From Hyalella azteca (taxonomy: Eukaryota; Arthropoda; Malacostraca; Amphipoda; Hyalellidae): DNA of 64,000 bases. The translations under genes were made by a program, and so were the position numbers. Positions 12,701 to 24,700 of the stretch are shown here, piece after piece (the stretch's first letter is position 1; every line of letters starts with the position of its first letter). The stretch lies in assembly GCF_000764305.2 (NCBI RefSeq), contig NW_025941719.1, forward strand, positions 558,001-622,000. Direction: 5' to 3'. The notes beneath the pieces were generated by a model. The model saw only the letters and a program-made list of their open reading frames with translations. It was not told where the DNA came from and did no database searches.

Positions 12701-15700
12701 TTGCTCACTTACAGAGAGAATCAACGATACATGAACAGTAAATTTATGTTCTGTGCAAGTTATTTGCTTTCCCACCAGGCAAATGACGTCGATTCAACCA
12801 AACAACGTTTAATTCAACGTTGATACTATGTCAGACGACTAGTTGGATACTATTTTAGTTTAATTTTACACAAATGTCGCTCGATGGCTTGCAATATACA
12901 TTCCGAATGACCGCTTTATTCATATTCCTGGTCCTTTCCGAGGCTGCAGCCAAGTGGGATGCTTCAAAGGATGAAAAATTTGGACCGATACGAGGCAGTT
13001 ATTGGAAATGCTGATAAGCCAGTCAACGGCCACCGTGCTGACCGAATGATATATTTCCCTCAACGTCAGTCATGTTGACCAAATGAATTTTTTCCTCAAC
13101 GCCAGTCATGCTGATAAAATGAATATTTCTTTAACGCCAGTCATGCTGATCAAATGAATATTTCTTTAACGCCAGTCATGCTGATCAAATGAATATTTCT
13201 TTAACGCCAGTCATGCTGATCTAATAAATATTTCTTTAACGCCAGTCATGCTGATCAAATGACTTTTTTCCTAAACGCCAGTCATGCTGATCAAATGACT
13301 ATTTCTTTAACGCCATGCAGTCATGCTGATCAAATGACTATTTCTTTAACGCCCGTCATGCTGATCAAATGATGTATTTCTCTCAAGCCAATGCAATTCT
13401 AAATTTAGTTCGGTAGGCAGGCTTGCTGTAGTTCAGCAAAAAATTCGATAATCTATATCTAGCAAAAGAAAAATGGATGTAATTAAAAAAATATAACTCA
13501 GTACTCACTGCAGTGAGTGACAGAGAGCGCATTTTCTCGTTGACGAAAACTTGAGGTCACGGACGGACGGACGGACAGACAGACAGACGGACATGGCGAG
13601 CACAATATAGTGCATTTTTTCCATAAATGAGAAAATGCGCTAAAAAGGCTGCATTTATTTGCTTTACTTTGCAATGTAAACTCAATTGAATGTGGTATTA
13701 AGATTATTATTATTATAATTATTAACAATATGGTACCTAATTAGCCATCCTTAATTCACTTTGAATGTTTTTTGAAATCGTGTTTCAGTTTCCAGTCAAA
13801 AGAATGAAGAAATAAGTACTCGACTTACATATTTATTTTCTGATTTTCAATAATAATTATTTTCATGGATATCGTGATTTCATGCGCCAAATCTTTTAAT
13901 TCAACGATAAACATTTAAGAAATACAATTAATGACGGTAATGAATATCGAATATAGTCCTCGGATTGACGCTAAAAGGAGAATTAATGAATCTTTGAATG
14001 AACCTTCTTAAATTTTTCAGGAAAAACTCGAAACCAGTTATATGCGTGTGATGCTTCATTCATTATCTGAAGAAGTTAAATATCAAGAAATAACCAAGTT
14101 CACTAAATCCTCCTTCATTTTCGCAGTGTTTTACCACATAAAATATCGGATGTCTCGTTTGTATGGCTGAAAACCACGAAGGGATCTCCACAGGCGTCTC
14201 GCATAATCGATTTCCATCTTCAGCTCAAGGGTCGCGTTCGAGTTTCAGGGTATTTTTATAGGCGACGAGAACCCTGAAGGCCCTTGAATGCGACAAAAAA
14301 GTGAAGTTTTCTGTCAGCGAAGTCTGGGGATTGCATGCATTTCGTGCGTCTATCGAGGAATAGTATTTTGCGGGATGACGCCGAGGGCTGACGTGTTGGA
14401 TCTCGGTCGTCCATCATGGAGGACATGAAGCGCACGCAACCGGCAAATGCATGCAAGATATGCGCGATATTCATTTTAATAAGAATCTTGATGACATAGT
14501 CGAGGTATTTCGAAAAAAAGTATATACAGGATATTATATAAAAGTACAAGACTATTGACTAAATTGGACTGCAATTTTCCTATGTAAAATTTCTCAGCAA
14601 GGTAACGCGCATATAAGCTTTCCACGCAGTGTATTTCCTGTTTTTTTTTTTCAAAAATATACATTGAGTGGATGGAAATTTGGTTGAGACGAGATGGCTT
14701 CATGTTCATAAAGATTATCTTTTATTTAGATGATACGGAAACTTTTACATTAACATCCAAAGTGAAATTATTCATGAATTTTCTCACCAGCGATGCGACT
14801 CCATTTTGATGATGTAGAGCGACGAGATATTCGGGCATCACCACGCCGCATCACCTTTAAGGCCATAAAAAGTCACTGACTTTTTTATGGTCTGGCCTTT
14901 CCTGTTCCGTCTATTGCTTACGAGTGGAAAACCGCATACCGTATTGCGAGGGCACGGAATGGCCAATTAACATAGTCTCGTCCGCATAATGGGCAATGTG
15001 CTCTGATCAATTTCCAGTATTGCATGTAGACATAGTTTCCGTGTCATGTAAGATGATGGATATATAATAGATTATTATATATAAATGACAGAGAAATATA
15101 ACAGATTATTTTCCTATTCGCGTGAATAGAGAACCAGTTACAATGAGGATTTAGTGCTTTGATGCGAGAATTAGTTTTTCAGTCCAGTGTGAATGCTCTT
15201 AAATGGAATGTCGATTGGTCATATATATCAGAGTAAATCGCTTATTTATTCTCATTCATTTACTCTCATGTATAACCAAGGTACGTGGTCGTGTCCATCG
15301 TTATAAGATTTGATATGTTTATATAATACTTTTTAAATTTCAGAATTTTAGTTCAAGTATTATCAGATAAGATTCCTGGTTTTAGATAGTCTAAAGGCAT
15401 TTCTTGCAATGATATTTCCTTCGTACAATTAATTTTCTTAGTCAAGCTTCGAAACAATATTGAAGGGAACTTGCGCAAGGAAACGAAGTATTTTCTTCAC
15501 TGTCATTTAGGAGCCGTTCATTTCTTCGACAATTGACGAACAGGCCTATGAACCACAGGATGCATCAAAAAACATTAGCCAACACTAACTATATTTTCAG
15601 CTTGCAGCGCTATGATTGTTAATACATCAATTAAAACAATACTTTAAAACTTCAATGATCTACAGCCAAATGATTAAAAGTACGTCGAGTGATATTCTGG

Positions 15701-18700
15701 TACACTTACGTACGAGGCCATATTAGATATTGATACATCCTGCATGAGTAGTTGTGCAGCGTTGCAGCGATGCCGATATGATAGTTAAAACTTAAATGAA
15801 AACAATACCGGTACTTTAAAACTTTAATAATCTACAGCCAAGTGATTATAAGTAAGTCGAGTGATATTTTGGAACACTTACATTCGAGGCCACATTAGAA
15901 TTGAATACATTCTGAGTAATTGTGAAGCGCTGCAGCGATTTGATAGTTAAAACTTCAATTACAAAAATACTTTAAAACTTTAATGATCTACAACCAAGTG
16001 ATTATAAGTAAGTCGAGTGATATTCTGGAACACTTCCGTACGCGGCCACATTTGAAATGGATACATTCTGAGTAATTGTGAAGCGGCCAAGGTTCAGGGT
16101 CACAAGCATGCATCATTTCGTGAGTAACGAGTTGCTAGAACCTGATATCGATGAAGGAATTTGAGTGAGCGGCATCTCGAAGGCCTTTGCCGTCCAAGGA
16201 ATACCAGTTCTTGATAGATGGACGAGGGAGGTTGGTATGCTGTAGTGCTCAATATTGGGATGGGAAGAAGCGCATTGATCTCAATGTCAAGTCTCCCATC
16301 TGATACATACCTGCGTCTGTATTCTTCTTATGAAGTAATTCTTCAGTAGAGAAGATAAAATATCAAATTTTCTCTCACACCAGTTCCCGTACCCAAATGT
16401 TCGTGTGTCTACCATCGATGCAACGGTCTATTATATTCATCGTGTATTAAATAAGATCGCATTTGAAAGATTCACTGAGCTTAAAATCAAGCCTGTCAAC
16501 AATATACATATCAGGCTTATTCGTAAAATGAACAATATTATATATAACTATATTTAAATCAAATAGTAAATGGAATTATAACTATTTTAAATATATATGA
16601 AATATGTGAATATATTACTATTTAAAATAGAAATATAGCTTAAAGCTAGACAATATGAGACTGATTCATGATATAGAGTGAATTGAGATAGAAATCCGTA
16701 TTATTGTCTCTAACGGTGACAAAATTCGGTTGTTAGTTGCGTAATTTTTCAGCAAGCTCATTGAAATAAGTTTCGTCTCATGTTTTCAATAAAATCCAGG
16801 TCAGTTATTTTTTTAAGTCAACTTTATGTTTCAATGAATAGTTAATACAGCAAGGTCAATTATTGTCCGTTAACTGAATACTTTTTGTTAGGGAAATTTT
16901 GCCCAGCATCAGTTTTATTTCTCACTGTCTTTGAATGGTCGGGGATTTTGATGTTGTGTTTGAAACTATAATAAAAGGTTCGTATAAAGTGTTGCGTCAT
17001 TGAGCAAATCGAACAATCTTCTGGCTGTTGTGCAAAAATATTTTTGGAACGGTCGAGAGAATTTAAAAAAGAACATATCCACCATAACAAGTTATATATC
17101 ATCGAGATTAACATGCGCCTTTCATTCGATTTTAACGGATTGTCTGCGAATCGCTGCAGATTGGAATAGCTCAATCCCTCACAGAGAGCAATTGCCAACG
17201 TAAGCGAAAACTCTCACTATTCATCCAGCTTTCAAGCATTTATTTGGATTGTTAGTTGTATCAGAGACACATAATCCTTGAACATTGTTTTCATTTAACT
17301 TGCATTACTGTTCATCATCTTCGCGATTTCAATGAAAAACCAATATGCCGAAAAAATTCGCAAAAAATGAACAGAATTTTCAAGGACCAAAACCATCTTC
17401 GCAATTTCAATGGAAAAACAATTTGCTGAAAGAAAATTTTCCGAAAAATGAACGAAATTTCTAAGGGCCAAATGTTTTATTTCCGACCCAGTTGACCTTC
17501 ATGCCGGCGTTGAAAATGTCTGGCCTCACGTCTGCCAAGAATAGCTGCTTCGCTCGAACTCTTTTCTCTTAGATGCTGTGATCAATGTGGCACGGCTACG
17601 TGCTTCCACTGCAAAGCCTTGTTTTTCTCGAGTTTTCTACCTAACTGAAAATAGCGGTCGCTGTATTAATGGACACATCACTACCGTCTGACAATTTTCG
17701 CAGATACTTCGATGATTTTCAAATGTGGTGGTCGTCTCTCTTACTCTCTTACCGAGAATGATATTTGATAACATCGCGATCCCGGGCATTCAAAATGCAT
17801 CTTCCTTCGTACTTCGAACGTCCCTTAAACAATAAAAAATAAGTTTTTTCCGTAAAGATCATCTATTATTTTATACAATAATTTCAAATGAGATGAGGAA
17901 GCATCATAGTGTCCAGGTTTTGCTGATAGAATTACTAATGTCAAGTTTTGTGTTTTACTTGCTAAAAGGAAATGTAATTTTTCACCCATATTAATTGTTG
18001 AGATTAACGCTGCTGTTGGTTCACTTCATGAAAAATTATGAAGAAAAACGTAATTAAAAATCAATGCTATTTCAATTGTCGTCAGTTTTCCTCAATTGCT
18101 ATAATATTTTATTCAATGGAAAGCGCTTGAATCGCATTTTAAGGCAATTTAAATAGCTACTTGAAAACTTTTAGTTCAAATCCTCGAGCCAAAATGTGGA
18201 ATTCAGTCATCTCTGTGCTGTTCCTTAGTATGCAGCTTAAAGCTTCTGCGGCAGCAATTCCATTGAGAATAGAACCAACTCACCAGCATTTCAACACCAA
18301 TTTTTAAATTCAATACAGCGTTTAAAACACAATTCTTGTTTTGAGGTCGAGAAACGGCTTCTAAAGTGTCCCTCTCCTTCGCCTTCAGGAAACTCTTTGG
18401 AACGGAAGAAATCTTTTTTAACTTCTGGCCTTCCCACTCCAAACGTCTTGTAACATATTCACGAGATGTGAAATATTTCGCAAGCATACGTTGCGTTACA
18501 AAACATTTTCGTTGCAGAATCATTTTGAATTAAACTCTTCTTTTTGTTGGGGACATTTTTTCATGTTTCGCGTTTAGAACCCCTATATAGACTCAAATAA
18601 ATCCTTCTCCAACAAACAAGATCTTTTCAGGATCCACAAGGATTTTGGCAAATTTTCAAGACCCATTCTGAAATCCAAGGCATCATTCATAGGCTCATTG

Positions 18701-21700
18701 GTATACATTAAAAAAGTTCGAGCTCCAATCATTTTTGAGAATAAGGCAGGGATTCAAAGTTCAAATTCCCGTTCCCGAGGGCGAGACCAGCTTATCTTCG
18801 ATGGCTCATTTCATTCTCGGGGCACTTTTTTGGTCATCGAGCGCTATTGTTGAAGCGAAGCGTCTGTCTTCGGCCTCTCTTGATAACGGCTTTACTCTAC
18901 CAACAATTCCAGTTGGTAAACAAATGTTAACCGTAAGCATCTAGAAGCTCGAGGACGTAAATCGATACTCCGAACTTGCGCCCTGCCGAAAATGATTCGT
19001 GCGGCTCACAAACTATATTGCACTTCGCTCCCTCACTTAAAACCCTCGAGCGATACTTGAACAGTAATTCCATCTACCGCCTCTTCATATCACTCAACTT
19101 AAGTTCTGCAGCAATAATATTTCCCACCACAACCTACTGTGAAACAATTTATTCAGTACAACTGCTATATTGATCGCCCTCTCATCACCGAAGACAATCC
19201 AGGAGATACAAGAACTATGTTAATATAAATAATTCAAGAGAACATGAACAACCTCACCGAAAACACCTGAAGCAATACAAGAACATTATTGCTCGCCGAA
19301 TCGTTGTCAAAAACACTTTAAACAGTACAAGACTGTTTTTTTCCTGCCGCCCAGTAGCGAAAAATACTACAGGAACTAGAAAAAAATCGGAAATCTCTAA
19401 CTCTTCCGCCATTATCTCATCTGACGAGATGAAAAATACCTTCCCCGCTTATTTTGATTGCTAGATTTAACATACGAGTCTGTTATAATACAGCATTTCC
19501 TCTGTCTAATGATTACAGTTCTAACAAAAGGGGTTTCAATAAATTAATTAAAAAAAAGCTCTGTGTTAAATGGCTTCGATGATTCTATAAGCGAGTTCAG
19601 ACAAATTTCATTGAAAAGTAAAAATTATCTATGGACTTATTTATCTACTTTACAAACGTCAAGGAAGTTAATAAATTTTCCTGTTATTTACAGAGCACTG
19701 AAATAATGAATTTTTCAGAATTTTTGATTTTCGAGCAAGCTCGACCTTATTCAACAGGAAAATTATTACCAATAAATTATTCACTCAATTTTTTCAGAAA
19801 CACCTCTATAATTTCCAGAGACACCTTAATTTTCTAACCACTGTCTATCACAGAGACGTACTCCAACTACAGCGACAGGAAGTTCAAGATTTTCAGTCGC
19901 GCGATCGGGGACAAATTCACCACCACTCATCTGAGGGCCCATACTCACTCATGATTAAAACTCCATCAGAATTGGTGATGATCAGTTGGGGCTGATATTC
20001 AAAATTGGGACACTCTGCGTGGAATACTCCTGTTTTCTCTGAATTACTTAAGCGTCACAGTTTCTGTAGACGGTTAAAAAAATTGTCTCTTACATGAAGG
20101 AATACAAGTTTTTTAATTGATTTAATCAGAAAATACCGACTAGTTTTTGAAATGGACCCATAATATCAAATCGTATTACTTGAACTTTGGTTTTAAATCA
20201 TGAAGTCCACTCCTCTGCATCAGTCTTTTTCCAACCTACATATCTCGAAACGCCTCCACCTCTGTACAGCTCACATAAATGCGGGACAGATCAGTCGGCC
20301 AATCAGCCCTCATGGCAGAGTCAATCTTGCGCCGTTTTCCTGTCTTTGCTCGGCCGTAGGATCATGTCTCTAAAGCAGTTCTGGCGTACCCCAGTTTCCT
20401 GTATTCATAAGAGTTTCCTGTATTCATAATAACTAGCCACTAAGAAGAAGCACGTTTTAGAAGTCGTGCTCCGTAAGCCTTCGTTCTTGTTTCATGTTCA
20501 TTTTGTTGGTTCCAATAAAGCCTGTTCCGAGCTGCCGTGTTCTTTCCAGCCTTCACGCGCGTCAACTTCATACATTACAATAGGTACAGTGGTGCAGACA
20601 CATTACAAGACCTGCAGCAGCGTACGTACAGCGGTACAGCTAGACACTTTAGAGCGCTGGTGACACTCTACAGGTACAGCGGTGCAGACACTTCATATAC
20701 TGTACAGGTGCTGACACAAAACCCTTCCGTATTTTTATTTCTACAAATTTTAACCTAAATGGACCATGAAAAAAATTCTAAATTTTCACTACCTCTTCAC
20801 TACGCACAATAATAGATAATCACGCTTCACTCCCCTCACAACGAACGGGTCACAACTTCCAGATTGTGAAAAAGGTCAACTTCATGTCTACCCTGGCGAA
20901 GGTTTCAGGTCTCCGGCGCCGTGGTGTGTTCTCGTTGAGGAACACAGTCGCAATGAACAGAACTTCTTGGACTCGGCGTCAACCTCAAATGGACGAGTAC
21001 GTGATGCAGCAAATAAAATGATGTACAGCGAGAAACATTTTTTGAAATTCGTAGCGTAAGTCATTATTTTTCAGCAATAATGAGAATATTTGTTCATCAC
21101 GGCTTAGAGAAAGTGGAAAAATCGGGGTTGAAATTGAAAAAATTTGGCAATTAATTTTGGAAAATATTTTTGCTGTGATTAGACTGCACAACTTCACGAT
21201 GACATCGTCTGAAAACCGAGGAGAAAAGTACATTTTAACAGTACATGACCTTCCAGGAAATCATTTCATAGATAATGCGAGTCTTTAATGCGATATTAGT
21301 TCATCATGTGTGTAACAGAAATAAACTAACTTTGCATGTCCATATCAAGTGTTACTGTGTTAGTAATCTTCAAGATTCGTCTCAAGGCAGCGCAAGCATA
21401 CTTTATTGGTATATCAAAAACTATAAATTCGATCTCTGAGCCTACGATAGAATTGAAAAAATGATACATTGAATAGCGGAAATGACATATCGTAGAGATT
21501 CTATCAGGAAAAATGGAATAAATTACTCTATCCAATTATTTCAACATATAACAAAAATATAGTAAATTAACCATAAATATAAATTTAACGTTCATTAGTA
21601 TCACGGCTGACGAGGACTGAGCTTCACAGCTACAAGTATTCTCTCATCTCCCTAATCTACAGTGATGAAACAGAGCAGCAAACTTTCAGCAGTAAGTTCA

Positions 21701-24700
21701 TTAACAAAAAAATGGAATCACAAACTTGTCAGAAACTCTCACGAAAGAGACAAACTCTTGAGTGGGTTACGAAATTCGTCACTGGATGGAAGCTGGACTT
21801 TAATTTTGTTCGTTCCTTGATGGAAGATTTATGGGAGCTTCGAGGACACTCGACGACATTTAGCCACGAGGGGAAAAACAAGGGCAACAATTTAGTACTT
21901 GGCAATGGTACACGAGATCGTAGAAAAAAAATTTCATTTCTCAGGATTTCAGTTCAGCGTAGTAACATTGCGTCTCAGTCAATCGAAAAGCCGTTTGCGG
22001 ATGGATAAACATATATCACGTAGCATTTTTAAGCTATAGGTTTCAAATTATTAGTAGAAACACGCCTAGAAGTTTTGTTATAGATACTCGCTTTTATTTA
22101 GCTTAACAGTCGTTCGAACTAGCGTAAGTGAGACAATACTCTTGAATATTTATATAATGAAATATTTATATAATTTGAGCACACACGACTCAACGGATTT
22201 GCGACGATAAACATCGTTTCAATCGATTAATGATATTGTAAATCCTGATTTGTATGATGAGACATTTTAATCCAACTGTACGAACTTCTAACTTTTTTAA
22301 TACGTAAGAGAAATAACCTATCATTTTCGCTTCGTTTCGCTCAATATAATTATGGTTAACACAACCATAACCTTTATACAACAAAGCTTCTCGATTAGTT
22401 TCCAAATAAAAGCATCTAAACTGACCTACCGCGCTCCACGGCAGCCTCATTAAAAATTCGTTATGGCAATAAGCAAACAATAAGGAAATTAAGGCACTGA
22501 ACATGAATGCACCCTTATGTTTACACATCTATTTACACACATTACACTACACATGATTGATGCTCACTAAAGTAAAAATGTTCAATATCTTAAAAATGTA
22601 CTCGTGAGTTTCTCAAAATTCACCATGCAAAGAATGCTTTCAATTTGTCACCGCATCCAAACAAATAGGAACATATTTCTAAATTATTTCCTTCGAACTT
22701 TCTACACCGATAAAACTAAATCAAACAATTGTAGTGTAGTATATACATTAACTCCAGGTACCAATGAATTACTTTACAATAATCGCGCAGTAGCTTTGGT
22801 TCAAATTACAAATCTGATCACTAATAATAAAATACATGTTTTTCTTATTACCTACTTGGTTCACTATGCTTAGTACAAGTTTCCGAAATTTTCACTACTT
22901 GCCTCCTAAAAATATGCTGTAGAGTCGTAAAAAGTTGTTCAGAATTTCCAGGGTTGGAACTTTTCGATTTTTATACACCTTTTCTTCGTTATTCAGTTCT
23001 AACATTTATATTTGGGAACTTTCTTAGTTTTTGAGTCACATCGCTTAAATAAAATTGAGGAGTAATCTATTTCGACATTAATTGTGCAGCGAAAGTAGAT
23101 TGCCATCATACATTGCACACCAAAATTTATACAACACAATTTGAATATATTAGTTTTCTTAGTCCTTCAGTACCATGGCGTGATCTCAACAGGTCCCCAC
23201 GTATCTTTAGTGCTTCGATATTCTGTACTTTGTATCTGTTCATTTAATGAAGAAACCGAGGCGGGAAATGTTCTTTAGTTCACTAGACGCACGACCAACG
23301 ACATCAATAAAGCAGACCTCGCTTTTCACATGGACACAAGGCACTGCATTAAAACGACCTGAGAAATGGAGGTGCGATCGCGACAAATGCCTACATTGCG
23401 GTATCAGGAAACAGAGGAGAATTTATGTGGTTTGTTCTTTGCCGCGGGCCAACACTCTTCAATTTACGACTTTATCCAAAAGATGGACGAGCTCGTGAGA
23501 CAGCCATGAAGCGTATATGATGCCATCAAAAAGTCTATTATTGCGACCCTTGCGGTGGTGCAGCTGGAGGCCACATTTGGGAATATGTGTGATCAGGAAA
23601 ATGTGCTGAATGCTACTGTATTTTGTCTTCCTTAATATTCAAAAGATAACTTTCCATTACAGAAAAATTTGTACAGAATTTTCAATGTTTAGAATTCCAG
23701 TAAAACAATAACTGAACACACAATTTTAGCGGGCACTGGACGACAAATAAAATACCTATTTGTATACCACAGGTTTCCTTATAAACAAATTCAGGATTTA
23801 AAACTAGAGAGCAGCAGAAAGTTTCTTAAATTCTTAAATTATCAAGCTCACAGCTTGCGACTAACTAAATTGAATGTAAACAATAAATTAAATTTTTAAT
23901 CTATTGGCTATATTATTATTGTCAAATAAAACATAATTTCCCTTTCATTGCTGTGAAACCTCACCCATAATGTGCACCTCGCTTTATAAATATATACCTC
24001 AATATACGAGAATATTAAACTCGCCTTTCTTCTCACCCCAACTCTGCTAAATCTCAACCTAAAATGTACATGAATAATAAACTTGCTTATAGACTCAACC
24101 CACGCCTTCTAGTTCTAAACCTTGATTGTACTAGAGCATTAAAATAGCTTTTCTTCTCAATCTGTCTCAACCTGTACTAGAGCAATAAATTAGTCCTACT
24201 TCTCAACCAACGCCTGCTAATTCCATTCCCTGATTGTACTAGATCAAATTCACATTTCTTCTCACCTGCTAGGTAAGTATTTATTATGCACGAAAACAAA
24301 ACTTGATTTGATTGTTTTCTGGATTGAATGAGCATGAAGCGAAAAAGTTCGCACATTTATCTCAGTAAAACGTTTGAGTACGCTGGATCAGATGTACAAT
24401 ATGCTTGTAAGTACTATTGTAATGATTAATAACAAATTTTTTTCCGCTTTGTAATTGTCGCATGAATTTTAAGCGTTGATTGCTGGCATGACACAATTTG
24501 TGATAATGCGTTTACATTCATTACTCTGTACTCTGAAGAAAAGCACTGAGGTACTTCTCACCTATAGTACTGGATTGTTCGTAAATTTGAGGAGTATTGT
24601 ATAATCCTTGTACATAAAATTTGAATTTTTTCGATTCTTTCCTCATGAATATATGGCTTCTTACCATTGCTCTTGAGAAATTCCAAACTTGTTTTTCCTA

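Noticed and set aside
18750..18932. Exon-like segment (acceptor GGCAG, donor ACC|GTAAGC, 61 open codons)
   Set aside because: Phase 0 on both sides is incompatible with exons 2 and 3, no pyrimidine tract, two frames are open, and no recognisable protein.
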